A stretch of DNA of 64,000 nt from Shewanella violacea DSS12 (GTDB lineage Bacteria; Pseudomonadota; Gammaproteobacteria; Enterobacterales; Shewanellaceae). Shown here in pieces: positions 44,485 to 52,971 of this stretch (positions are counted from its first letter, which is position 1; every line of letters starts with the position of its first letter). The notes beneath the pieces are model-generated. The model saw only the letters and a list, made by a program, of their open reading frames with translations, was not told the origin of the DNA and made no database searches. Position numbers and translations under genes: made by a program. Location: positions 4,795,685 to 4,859,684 of the forward strand of contig NC_014012.1 of the NCBI RefSeq assembly GCF_000091325.1. The letters are read 5' to 3'.

Positions 44485-45804
44485 TTAAAAGTTAATACGG
44501 ACCACAAGACCAGGCTGGTTATCGCTGAGTGTCACCAGGGCATTATGCCTAACAAGTATCGCTTTCACCAAAGATAGACCTAAGCCTGTGCCCTTATTAT
44601 GTCGGCTCGGATCTAGCCGCACCAAACGTTCGAATACTTTTTCTTGTGCCTCACTGGGAATTCCTGGACCATTATCACGGATCTGGATCTCTTTCCCCTC
44701 TTGCACTATCTCTATGGTCGCGCCCTCACCGGCATACTTGATCGCGTTATCCACCAGATTAAATAGTGCCTGAAACAGCAGATACTTATCTCCCGTCACC
44801 TTAATATCTTCACCGGTGAAGAGTAGCAAACTCTGTTGATTCGATTCGGCCATGGCCTCAGCCATCTCAAACAGGTCTTCACACATGTCCTTGATGCTCA
44901 GCTCTTGCAGTAATAAGGTCTGTTGACCTTCCTCGATACGAGTCAGAGACAACATGGCATCGAACGTCGCCAGACAATGATCTAACTCTTCAGTCAAGAT
45001 GGCGCAGGCTTCGGGTAGCTCATGTGAAGTCTTGTCTGGAAGTTGTTCCAGACCGATTCTAAGATGAGAAAGCGGAGTCCTGAGATCGTGGGCTATGTTA
45101 TCCGTTGCCCCTCGCACCGCCATCAGATTACTCTCAAGCGTATCGAGTACACCGTTAAATTGTCCTGCCAGCATATCGAACTCATCCTGACGCCAGCTCA
45201 CGGGGAGACGTGTTGAGTACTCCCCCTTCTCAATCAAGCGACTCAGCCGGTTGTATTGCACTAGCCTACGCAGAATCGCCTTAGAGAACAGATAGCCTAA
45301 CGCCAGAGTCAAGACAACGGTCAACATCAAGGCCGTAATCGCCACATTAACGAAGCGCTCAATAAGAGTCGCTAACTGATCGGTTCTCGTGGCGATCAGT
45401 ACCGGACCGTAGCGAGTGATCACTAGGCCACCAGTCAAAATATGTAATTTATCCGGGCCACCGGTCAAGATAGGAAATTCACGGGTCTGGGGCAAAAGTG
45501 GCATATCGTCAGGAATTAAGCTTAACGCACCCACGAGATCGAATGAGTTTCGCCAAACTACTAAGGTATTTTTTGGATCTGCGGTCTTAACTTGAATAGC
45601 GAAACTTCTGCGGTTCAGAGTCAAGGCCATCTGCTGATAACGCGCCTTCTCGGCCGACAGATGTTGATCTATTTGCAACTCCTGCTCATTCATTAATTGG
45701 CGGTACATGCCAAACAGCAAGGTACCGATAATCAGAGTCACAAGAGCCGAAAATATCATGGTAATTAACCATGCACTACTCTGATATGGCTTAATGCCCT
45801 TCAC
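44485..45804 (-). CDS. sensor histidine kinase of a PepSY-linked two-component system
   Basis: The kinase has two membrane helices (near the N-terminus, SSAWLITMIFSALVTLIIGT, and NVAITALMLTVVLTLALGYL) enclosing a periplasmic sensor of about 115 residues, then HAMP, the H-box DNIAHDLRTPLSHLRIGLEQ, N-box FNLVDNAIKYAGEG, IQIRDNGPGIPSEA and GTGLGLSLVKAILVRH. The start is uncertain: no ATG precedes the first helix; GTG at 45804 (VKGIKPYQSS) and TTG at 45837 are possible, both overlapping the regulator gene. It forms an operon with that regulator and a PepSY protein. Confidence 0.92.
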   Translation of the reverse strand: MKGIKPYQSSAWLITMIFSALVTLIIGTLLFGMYRQLMNEQELQIDQHLSAEKARYQQMALTLNRRSFAIQVKTADPKNTLVVWRNSFDLVGALSLIPDDMPLLPQTREFPILTGGPDKLHILTGGLVITRYGPVLIATRTDQLATLIERFVNVAITALMLTVVLTLALGYLFSKAILRRLVQYNRLSRLIEKGEYSTRLPVSWRQDEFDMLAGQFNGVLDTLESNLMAVRGATDNIAHDLRTPLSHLRIGLEQLPDKTSHELPEACAILTEELDHCLATFDAMLSLTRIEEGQQTLLLQELSIKDMCEDLFEMAEAMAESNQQSLLLFTGEDIKVTGDKYLLFQALFNLVDNAIKYAGEGATIEIVQEGKEIQIRDNGPGIPSEAQEKVFERLVRLDPSRHNKGTGLGLSLVKAILVRHNALVTLSDNQPGLVVRINF

Positions 45805-46468
45805 GGAGGCGATAACCAGCACCTCGTACTGTCTCAATCAATTCGCCGAAGCCAAGTTCTTCAAACTTACGTCTGAGCTTAGCAATATGAACATCGATAA
45901 CATTGGTGCGAGGATCGAAGTGGTAATCCCATACAGCCTCAAACAGCAAGGTACGGCTGATCACCTGATTCGGATGCTCCATCAAATACTTGAGTAGCTG
46001 GAACTCCTTGGGCTGTAACATAAGCTCGTTACCGTCCAACGTCACCTTACGGGTTAGCAACTCCATCAGCAGGTTGCCAACCGATAGTTCAGTCTCAGTT
46101 GGTTTAGCTAAGCCTCTCAACATTAACTTTTCGGCTCGTACCAATAGTTCTGAGAAGGCAAAGGGTTTAGTCATGTAATCATCGCCACCGGCACGTAACC
46201 CTTTGACTCTCTCATCCACATGACCCAGTGCAGACAGAATTAGCACAGGAGTCTGGCTACCCGTCGCCCTTAAGGCGGCCAGTAATTTAAGTCCATCGAG
46301 TTGAGGCAACATACGGTCCAAGATCACCAGATCATATTTCATGCTAGTCGCGAGCAGTAAACCTTGATGACCATCGCTGGCCGTTTCTATGTTGTGCCCC
46401 TGCTCAACAAATCCTTTGACCACATATTCGATTGTGGTCGTATCATCTTCAACGAGTAAAATTTTCAT
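45791..46468 (-). CDS. OmpR-family response regulator
   Basis: The 225-residue regulator has a receiver domain with the phosphoacceptor aspartate in YDLVILDRMLPQLDGLKLL, the conserved threonine/serine in PVLILSALG and lysine in GDDYMTKPFAF, and a C-terminal winged helix (LQPKEFQLLKYLMEHPNQVI, RTNVIDVHIAKLRRKFEELG). It pairs with the histidine kinase encoded just after it and follows the PepSY gene by 9 bases. The target genes are probably the PepSY gene or pumps, but no operator was identified. Confidence 0.95.
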   Translation of the reverse strand: MKILLVEDDTTTIEYVVKGFVEQGHNIETASDGHQGLLLATSMKYDLVILDRMLPQLDGLKLLAALRATGSQTPVLILSALGHVDERVKGLRAGGDDYMTKPFAFSELLVRAEKLMLRGLAKPTETELSVGNLLMELLTRKVTLDGNELMLQPKEFQLLKYLMEHPNQVISRTLLFEAVWDYHFDPRTNVIDVHIAKLRRKFEELGFGELIETVRGAGYRLREGH

Positions 46469-46477
46469 GGTAATAAC

Positions 46478-47011
46478 TTAGTTCCATTTAAGCAGAGGGA
46501 GATGACGTAGAGTTTCTATATCAAAAGCTAATTTACTCTTTCCGTCGCGATTGATCAGTTTCAATTCCAGATAACTGATACCTAGGTCATGATCTAATTG
46601 TGCTTCGAGTATAAATGCTTGTTTACCTTTCATGGCCTTATTCACTAAGAAGCAGAAAGTCAGTGACTTATCTTCCATCAAGTTAACGGCGATGAGTTCA
46701 TCGCGGTCATCGGCTTCTAACTTTGCGACTTGTTGATTCACTAGGCTCCCATCCTTAGCCCTAAATTCAAACTCTGTGATGGTCTTAGCGCTGGTATCGA
46801 TCATACTCACATCATAGATCAGTTCGCCATTTTCAACTTCTATCTCAAACTCTGTGATGATACCAGGATAATCTTGCTCAACTTGTACTAGAAATACCTG
46901 TGGAGTGAGGTTACCCTCATCAGAAAGCAGATCAAGAACCGATTCTTCAGCCCAAGCAGCCACCGAAAAACCTGATAAAATAAACACTAAACCAATCAAC
47001 CAACGAGCCAT
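46478..47011 (-). CDS. secreted PepSY-domain protein
   Basis: The 177-residue protein has a signal peptide (MARWLIGLVFILSGFSVAAW|AEES) and a PepSY domain (VEQDYPGIITEFEIEVENGE, LIYDVSMIDTSAKTITEFEF). PepSY domains inhibit proteases or sense metals and envelope stress. As the first gene of an operon with a response regulator and kinase (gaps of 9 bases and an overlap), it probably modulates the sensor or is its output. Confidence 0.85.
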   Translation of the reverse strand: MARWLIGLVFILSGFSVAAWAEESVLDLLSDEGNLTPQVFLVQVEQDYPGIITEFEIEVENGELIYDVSMIDTSAKTITEFEFRAKDGSLVNQQVAKLEADDRDELIAVNLMEDKSLTFCFLVNKAMKGKQAFILEAQLDHDLGISYLELKLINRDGKSKLAFDIETLRHLPLLKWN

Positions 47012-47506
47012 TGCTCCTCCAGTAAACCTACGATGTCACTATCTTATCGTATTAAATAAAAAACAATAAATTCAATCTCACGCGCCGATTATCCAGCAAA
47101 AACAAACTCGAGAGAACTTAACTCAAAAGCGCAGACCTATGGGTTCTTTTATTCTGCCGCTAATTCTATATTATTAATTTCAATCACTTGCCGTGCCATT
47201 AACCTCGCCCTACGAGGTGACACAAGTGCCCCTAAGTGCCTAACTCTCCAGCCAAGCACACCATAGATGGACTTCACCAGGAGTATCATCTTTAGCCTTA
47301 CAGACATAGGCGGAAGTTTTGCCGAAGTGCTATCCCCGGGCCTAGTGTGCTCTGCAAATGCGGTTAGAGGTAAGTAAACAGGATAAAATAATCGAACCTG
47401 TAAATATCTTATAAAGCTTTATCACTTAAGATAAAGGCCAATTCTAAACGAATAAGGATAAAACCCCGATGGAATCAAGATTAATGTTTGATCATCATGC
47501 TTAGCA
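47012..47506. other. 495-base intergenic region with a candidate structured or repeated element
   Basis: The region separates the PepSY gene start and the modC end. Bases about 47255-47351 are GC-richer than the flanks and bounded by inverted heptamers AGCACAC and GTGTGCT. Within lies a 36-codon plus-strand frame starting MDFTRSIIFSLTDIGG (47267-47377) without a ribosome-binding site. No T-rich terminator for modC is obvious. The likely PepSY promoter lies close to 47012-47080, which is AT-rich. Confidence 0.4.
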
Positions 47507-48613
47507 CTAGGCCGGCTCTAAGATATGAATCAGTTCAGACTTGAGTGCCACCTGAGTTTCCACGCCTTTAGCCAGATCAAGTTTCTGAGCTAGGTAGATA
47601 GGCACCTCAGCGTAGATCTTGTGATCGCCGCCTCTCACACTGGCGATAAGTCTGACACTCTCCCCCATGATGATCATAGATTCGATTTTGATATCCAGCC
47701 TGTTGGCGCTTTTACTGAGTTGGCCTTGCTTGATCGAGTTAAATCTCACCCCTTGATTGGGAATGACCCAGTGCACCTTAGTGCCCACATCCAGATGTTC
47801 GCAATAACGACTGGCAATAAGCTGCTCACCAAATTTAAGCCAAGTGATCTCTAGCTCTTCCTCCTGGGCAATAACACTAGCATCGAAAATGTTACGTAAG
47901 CCCATCTGTTTGGCCACAGCTACGTTACGAGGTCGGCCCAATACTTCATGAGGCCTGCCTTGTTGCAGCATTTTCCCCTGACTGATAAGAATCATCTTAT
48001 CCGCCAACAACAGAGCCTCATTGATATCGTGAGTCACCATGATCACAGGAATAGCCAGCTGCTCTTTCAATCTAGCCAGCTCCAGATAGAGACTTTCACG
48101 GGTCTCCCTATCCACTGCTGAAAAAGGCTCATCGAGTAATAATATTGAAGGTTCCCGGGCCAGAGCCCTAGCCAGTGCGACCCTCTGACGCTGACCACCA
48201 GATAAATTCGCCGGTAATCGATCCGGTAAACCATGTAAATTCACCCGCTCGAGCCACTCCTTAGCCCTTGGCTTACGTTCCGACTTGGGAATATGGTCCA
48301 GTGCAGCCACCACATTTTCCATGGCCGTTAAGTTAGGAAATAGCCCAAAATTCTGAGGCATATAGCCTAGATGACGCTGCTGAGGTGATAGGTTTAGCTT
48401 TTTATCACTGTCATACCAGACTCGATCACCATAGTGTATCTCACCGGATTCAGGCTGATTGAGCCCGGCAATCATGCGTAACAGAGTCGACTTGCCGCCG
48501 CCAGATGGACCCACAACTGCCAACATTTCACCCGCCTTACAGGTAAATTCGGCGTCCAGCTTAATATGCTTTTCTTGTTTAATACGACAATAAAAATCGG
48601 CAATATCTTGCAC
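47507..48613 (-). CDS. modC: molybdate ABC transporter ATP-binding protein (ModC)
   Basis: ModC powers molybdate import. The 368-residue protein has Walker A VVGPSGGGKSTLLRM, the Q-loop in YMPQNFGLFPNLTAMENV, the signature NLSGGQRQRVALARALARE, Walker B SILLLDEPFSAVD and the switch histidine VIMVTHDINEALLLADK, followed by a C-terminal TOBE/MOP-like region (about residues 290-360) that binds molybdate in some homologues. It is the last gene of moaA-C-D-E-modA-B-C. Confidence 0.95.
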   Translation of the reverse strand: MQDIADFYCRIKQEKHIKLDAEFTCKAGEMLAVVGPSGGGKSTLLRMIAGLNQPESGEIHYGDRVWYDSDKKLNLSPQQRHLGYMPQNFGLFPNLTAMENVVAALDHIPKSERKPRAKEWLERVNLHGLPDRLPANLSGGQRQRVALARALAREPSILLLDEPFSAVDRETRESLYLELARLKEQLAIPVIMVTHDINEALLLADKMILISQGKMLQQGRPHEVLGRPRNVAVAKQMGLRNIFDASVIAQEEELEITWLKFGEQLIASRYCEHLDVGTKVHWVIPNQGVRFNSIKQGQLSKSANRLDIKIESMIIMGESVRLIASVRGGDHKIYAEVPIYLAQKLDLAKGVETQVALKSELIHILEPA

Positions 48614-48676
48614 TATGCATTCCCTCTTACTGTCACAGGAACTCTGGAGGGCAAATCAGTTAAAACCCAAACTAAA

Positions 48677-49357
48677 TCAGCTGTATTTCGAGCCATAAGC
48701 CCTCCCTAACCTTCTCGACATGCTCGTGGTCAGCGCAAGCACTGTGATGGCAAATAACAGCAAGACTAAGGACATTTGCCCGGCACTGGCAAAATCAAAT
48801 GCCTGGGCACTGTCGTAAATAGAGATGGCTACAGTCTTGGTCTCACCTGCAATATTACCGCCCATCATCAAGACCACACCAAATTCCCCCAACACATGAG
48901 AGAAACACAGAACCAGTGCAGTCAACACCCCAGGCCACACCAGAGGCAGTTCAATCTTGAAGAGTATTTTTAAGGGACTCATGCCACAGCAAGCCGCTGC
49001 ATCACGAACGTCTTGAGGAACCGACTCGAAAGCGCGCTGGATCGGCTGGATGGCGAAGGGAATATTGACGAAAATCGAAGCTACCACCAAACCAGAGAAG
49101 TGGAACACAAGTTGTAAGCCTAGAACCTCCTCCAGGAAACGCCCAAGCCAGGACTGGCTGCCCAGGCCCACCAGCAGGTAATAACCTATCACAGTCGGCG
49201 GCAACACTAGAGGGACCATGATCAAGGCTTCGACCCAAGATTTACCTGTAAAGTTATGATAAGCCAGAAAACGACTAGCCAATATTGCAAAGGGGATCAA
49301 GATGATGACAGTAACGCAACTTAGCTTTATCGATAACCAGAGAGCTTCCCAATCCAT
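48677..49357 (-). CDS. modB: molybdate ABC transporter permease (ModB)
   Basis: ModB forms the homodimeric channel. The 226-residue protein has about five to six helices, starting WEALWLSIKLSCVTVIILIP, and the permease motif of the EAA loop (AACCGMSPLKILFKIELPLV) that contacts ModC. VLGEFGVVLMMGGNIAGETK near residue 155 is characteristic of ModB. It begins 3 bases after the modA stop. Confidence 0.96.
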   Translation of the reverse strand: MDWEALWLSIKLSCVTVIILIPFAILASRFLAYHNFTGKSWVEALIMVPLVLPPTVIGYYLLVGLGSQSWLGRFLEEVLGLQLVFHFSGLVVASIFVNIPFAIQPIQRAFESVPQDVRDAAACCGMSPLKILFKIELPLVWPGVLTALVLCFSHVLGEFGVVLMMGGNIAGETKTVAISIYDSAQAFDFASAGQMSLVLLLFAITVLALTTSMSRRLGRAYGSKYS

Positions 49358-49360
49358 AGA

Positions 49361-50194
49361 CTAGCTGCCCGTCTCAAGTTGAGACGGCTCAGATTTAACA
49401 GACTCTGATGTATCTAGATCTGGCAAACCGAATCCAAAGTCACTGAATATCTTCCGGGCGCTATCAGACTTTAGATACTGGTAAAATTCTTTAGCGGTCG
49501 CTCCCGCCTTCTTGGTCAATATCATGCGTTGAGTAAGAGGAGCGTGTAGCGCTTCGGGGATAACCCTATAGTTCCCCATGGCCTGAAACTGCGGAGAAAT
49601 AGCTAGAGATAAGGCGATGATCCCCCCTTGAGTGGAGCCACTGACGGCAAATTGAGCCGCCTGGGAGACATTCTCGCCGTAGATCAATTTAGGCTTAAGA
49701 CTTTGCCATAAGTTTAGCCTCTGGAGAACTTCTCGGGCCCGCTCACCGTAGGGAGCATGATCTGGATTCGCGATGGCAAATCTATGCAAGTTACCCGATT
49801 TAAGCAGAGATTTTAATCCCTCCAAGTCAGAGTCGAGTTCCAGCGGGGAATTTTTAGGTGCGGCAATAGCCAGCCTGCCTATGGCATAGAGGCTACCTTC
49901 ACCTAAGCTTGCATCGTATTTCTGTAGCTGGTGAATATACTTCTCATCGGCAGAGAGAAATAGCTGGAAAGGGGCACCGTGTCTGATCTGAGCGACAAAA
50001 TTACCCGAAGAACCGTAGGAGATATTCACCTTACGGCCCCTATCTTGGGTAAACTGGTTCGCTATCTCATCGAGGGCAAACTTGATATTCGATGCCGCGG
50101 CGATCGCCGGCACATCGTCACTCCTAGCGGGTGTAGATACCAAGCTAAACACTAACACCACACATGCAGATACTAGTTTAAACCAGTGCTTCAT
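49361..50194 (-). CDS. modA: molybdate-binding periplasmic protein (ModA)
   Basis: ModA captures molybdate or tungstate in the periplasm. The protein has a signal peptide (LVSACVVLVFSLVSTPARS|DD) and the family motifs AAASNIKFALDEIANQF, ISYGSSGNFVAQIRHGAPF, LFLSADEKYI, FAIANPDHAPYGERAREVL and YGENVSQAAQFAVSG. The serine pairs (AAAS and GSSG) are the oxyanion-binding residues. A ribosome-binding site AAGGAAAGG is upstream. It is cotranscribed with moaE and modBC. Confidence 0.95.
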   Translation of the reverse strand: MKHWFKLVSACVVLVFSLVSTPARSDDVPAIAAASNIKFALDEIANQFTQDRGRKVNISYGSSGNFVAQIRHGAPFQLFLSADEKYIHQLQKYDASLGEGSLYAIGRLAIAAPKNSPLELDSDLEGLKSLLKSGNLHRFAIANPDHAPYGERAREVLQRLNLWQSLKPKLIYGENVSQAAQFAVSGSTQGGIIALSLAISPQFQAMGNYRVIPEALHAPLTQRMILTKKAGATAKEFYQYLKSDSARKIFSDFGFGLPDLDTSESVKSEPSQLETGS

Positions 50195-50242
50195 TGCCTT
50201 TCCTTACGTTACTTAGATTAGCTTGAACAAGTGAAGATACCC

Positions 50243-50710
50243 TTATTCTTTTTCCCACATTTTAGCGGCTTGGTCGTCGGCATCTTTTGCCTCGACCCAG
50301 TTTGCCCCCTTGTCGCCCGCCTCAAGCTTCCAGAATGGTGCCTTAGTCTTGAGGAAATCGATAAGGAATTCACAGGCGGCGAATGCCGCTTTTCTGTGAG
50401 CACTGGTGACACCAATAAAGACGATCTGCTCGCCCAATGTCATAGTACCTACCCGGTGAATGATGGTGACATGATTCAAGCTCCAACGCTCACGGGCTTC
50501 TGCGACTATCTTATTAAGCACAGCTTCTGTCATGCCAGGATAGTGCTCTAAGGTCAGGTCGGTCACCGCGCTGCCATCGTTAAAATCACGCACCTTGCCG
50601 ACGAAAGTCACCACGGCACCATCACTGTTATCGGCGGCGATCAGTGCATACTCATTGGGCACACTAAAATCTTCAGTCTGAACTCTGACAGCATTTAACT
50701 CAGTAGCCAC
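50243..50710 (-). CDS. moaE: molybdopterin synthase catalytic subunit (MoaE)
   Basis: MoaE with MoaD converts precursor Z (cPMP) to molybdopterin. The 155-residue protein has the motifs VVTFVGKVRDFNDGSAVTDL, LEHYPGMTEAVLNKI, VTIIHRVGTMTLGEQIVFIG, AHRKAAFAACEFLIDFLKT and KAPFWKLE with the catalytic lysine. The start is GTG at 50710, 5 bases after a perfect GGAGG that is formed by the two last glycine codons of moaD (GGA GGT), so MoaD's functional tail and the moaE initiation site share the same bases. Confidence 0.95.
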   Translation of the reverse strand: MATELNAVRVQTEDFSVPNEYALIAADNSDGAVVTFVGKVRDFNDGSAVTDLTLEHYPGMTEAVLNKIVAEARERWSLNHVTIIHRVGTMTLGEQIVFIGVTSAHRKAAFAACEFLIDFLKTKAPFWKLEAGDKGANWVEAKDADDQAAKMWEKE

Positions 50711-50711
50711 A

Positions 50712-50963
50712 TTAACCTCCGGTCACAGGAGGAAAGAATGCTACCTCATCACCGTCTACAACAGGAGTATCCCAGCTGCTAATTGTCTGATTAACCGCGA
50801 CCAATAACTTATCTGCGGCTAATACTTTAGCCCATTTATCATCTTTGGCGGCAAGTTGCGCACGTAGACCTTCGGCTGTCACCGTAGACTCACAGGCTTC
50901 AACGGCAAGTGTACTTAGGCCCAATAGCTCACGAACTTGAGCAAAAAAAAGCACGTTTATCAT
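50712..50963 (-). CDS. moaD: molybdopterin synthase sulfur-carrier subunit (MoaD)
   Basis: MoaD is the small ubiquitin-like carrier; its C-terminal Gly-Gly is adenylated by MoeB and thiocarboxylated. The 83-residue protein starts MINVLFFAQVRELLG, has the beta-grasp pattern, and ends DGDEVAFFPPVTGG with the essential double glycine. It is followed by moaE with a TAATG-like junction and preceded by moaC. Confidence 0.95.
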   Translation of the reverse strand: MINVLFFAQVRELLGLSTLAVEACESTVTAEGLRAQLAAKDDKWAKVLAADKLLVAVNQTISSWDTPVVDGDEVAFFPPVTGG

Positions 50964-50982
50964 CTTTATCTACCTTAACAAT

Positions 50983-51468
50983 CTAAGCTGTTTTAACCTT
51001 GAAATTACCCGACTTACCGCCACGCTTCTCCAGCAGGCGAGTCTGAGATATCACCATATCTTTCTGTACCGCTTTGCACATATCATATATGGTCAAAGCC
51101 GCCACAGATACCGCAGTTAAGGCCTCCATCTCTACACCGGTTTTACCCGATAACTTACAGAGGCTGGCAACACGAACCCGACTAAACTCAGGCTGAGCCT
51201 CGAGCTCTACTTCCACCTTGGTCAGCATCAATGGATGGCACAGGGGAATAAGATCCGATGTCTTCTTCGCCGCCTGAATTCCTGCAATGCGTGCGGTAGC
51301 GAACACATCACCCTTGTGGTGACTGCCGCTCATGATCATCTCCAGCGTTTCCGCAGCCATCTCTATGTAGGCTTCGGCTCTTGCTTCTCTTTCAGTGACC
51401 GCTTTATCAGTCACATCCACCATATGGGCATTACCATCGGCATTGATGTGGGTAAATTCACTACTCAT
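50983..51468 (-). CDS. moaC: cyclic pyranopterin monophosphate synthase (MoaC)
   Basis: MoaC completes cPMP formation after MoaA. The start at 51468 gives [20 protein letters not shown], the normal N-terminus, with [17 protein letters not shown]; the frame extends to 51564 but the extra 32 residues are not family-like. Catalytic and hexamer residues occur in [20 protein letters not shown] and [20 protein letters not shown], with [10 protein letters not shown]. Length of about 161 is typical. It follows moaA by 176 bases. Confidence 0.96.
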   Translation of the reverse strand: MSSEFTHINADGNAHMVDVTDKAVTEREARAEAYIEMAAETLEMIMSGSHHKGDVFATARIAGIQAAKKTSDLIPLCHPLMLTKVEVELEAQPEFSRVRVASLCKLSGKTGVEMEALTAVSVAALTIYDMCKAVQKDMVISQTRLLEKRGGKSGNFKVKTA

Positions 51469-51644
51469 TAGATTTGACCTTAATTTATTCGGCAATAACG
51501 TTTTCACATGCATCATAGAGTGAGCGTCTAGGCTGCATATGAATATTGTTTGATAATTATTCAAAAAAGAATATAGAAATCATACCCGGGAGCTAATGGA
51601 TTAGCTCCTAATCTGCAGGTACTTAACTAGGCTGAAAAACAAGA

Positions 51645-52625
51645 TTAGCCACCTATGGAGGCTAAGTGTTGAGTCACACCGGTAATGCCATCGTGAAGAA
51701 AATGTGTCTCCTTCTTGGTGGCTAGCTGTCCATGGAGTCGCTCGACCAGCTCAGCCCTTTGATCTTGATGCTGCAATAGATCTCTAAGATCGACACCATT
51801 TTCGGTGAACAGACATAAGTGCAACTTACCTTTTGCCGATACTCTCAAGCGATTACAGCTAGCGCAGAAGTGCTTGTCGTAGGGCATGATCAAGCCTATG
51901 CGCCCCTTATGATCATCTCGACTGAAGTTTTGCGCCGGACCATCATCCGCTGCAGGTGTATCTAAGCTCCAGCCATCTTCGACCAGCTTAGTCCTAATAT
52001 CGGCGCCAGCAAGATGATGTGCCTTGAAGTAGTCACGGCCTAAACCTGTCTCCATCAGCTCAATAAAGCGCAGATCTATGGGGGTGCTCTTAATCCAGTG
52101 CAGGAACCTTGGCAGATCGGTATCGTTTAAGCCCTTGAGTAATACCGCATTGATCTTTACTCGTTCGAAGCCAGCCTCGAGAGCGGCATCGACACCTCGC
52201 ATCACCTCATCAAACTTGTTTTGTCCGGTGATCTGATAAAACATACGGGGATCTAAGCTATCCATCGACACATTGATGCGCCTTAAACCTGCGTCATACC
52301 AGTCTTTGGCGTTCTTCTCCAAACGATAGCCATTGGTTGTGGTGGCGATTGTCTTTATCTTGTCGTTATCGGCAACCACACGAATGATATCGGTGAAGTC
52401 TTTACGCATGGTGGGTTCACCACCTGTGATGCGGATCTTTTGCGTACCGACTTCCGAGAATGCGCCCACCAGATTTTCGATCTCATTGAGCCCAAGAAAC
52501 TGAGCACGACCATCGGGACGATAGCCATCGGGGAGGCAATATGTACATTTGAAATTGCAAACGTCGGTCACCGACAGTCGCAAATAGTGAAACCTTCGAC
52601 CAAATTTGTCTTGTAGTTGAGACAT
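51645..52625 (-). CDS. moaA: GTP 3',8-cyclase (MoaA)
   Basis: MoaA is the radical-SAM enzyme that starts molybdopterin synthesis from GTP. The ATG at 52625 gives MSQLQDKFGRRFHYLRLSVT with AAGG 4-5 bases upstream; a GTG at 52631 is in frame. The radical-SAM cluster is VTDVCNFKCTYCLPDGY, and the second 4Fe-4S cluster uses CASCNRLRVSAKGKLHLCLF. GGEPTMRKD and the MDSLDPRMF motif fit. The usual C-terminal GG is present (ASIGG). A structured leader precedes it. Confidence 0.97.
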   Translation of the reverse strand: MSQLQDKFGRRFHYLRLSVTDVCNFKCTYCLPDGYRPDGRAQFLGLNEIENLVGAFSEVGTQKIRITGGEPTMRKDFTDIIRVVADNDKIKTIATTTNGYRLEKNAKDWYDAGLRRINVSMDSLDPRMFYQITGQNKFDEVMRGVDAALEAGFERVKINAVLLKGLNDTDLPRFLHWIKSTPIDLRFIELMETGLGRDYFKAHHLAGADIRTKLVEDGWSLDTPAADDGPAQNFSRDDHKGRIGLIMPYDKHFCASCNRLRVSAKGKLHLCLFTENGVDLRDLLQHQDQRAELVERLHGQLATKKETHFLHDGITGVTQHLASIGG

Positions 52626-52642
52626 GATCACCTTTCCAAGTA

Positions 52643-52746
52643 AGGGGAGGTGTGATCATTTCTTTTCACACCCCGGTGGCGTTATTGCCACGGCTTAGCG
52701 TCCGTATCTGATGACGTAGGACAAGAAGCTCGGAGAACCGTCAGTG
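52643..52746 (-). ncRNA. structured moaA leader, candidate Moco riboswitch
   Basis: The 5' region of moaA on the minus strand holds several stems: GGTGTGA pairing with TCACACC close to the start codon, GTGGC-AATAAC-GCCAC, and a GTCCTACG/CGGAC region. Such a leader in front of the moaA operon is the location of the Moco RNA motif in gammaproteobacteria. I could not align it to the full consensus by eye, so the Moco identity is an inference from position and structure. Confidence 0.5.
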
Positions 52747-52971
52747 GCTAATTATAGGCTTTTTTGCCCTCAACCCCTAGTTTTAAAGGTGCATTTCTTG
52801 TTCCAGAATAATTGGGCGTTAATAATATGTGACAGTGCTCACATCAGTTATTCAATTCAACTAGACTAAAATCACTGTTTATTCTCTGTGCCATTAAGTG
52901 AATTTAATGTAAGGTATTGTTAACGATTAAAACACCCGTTTAACGGGGAAACGTGACCTAGAGGTGAAGTG

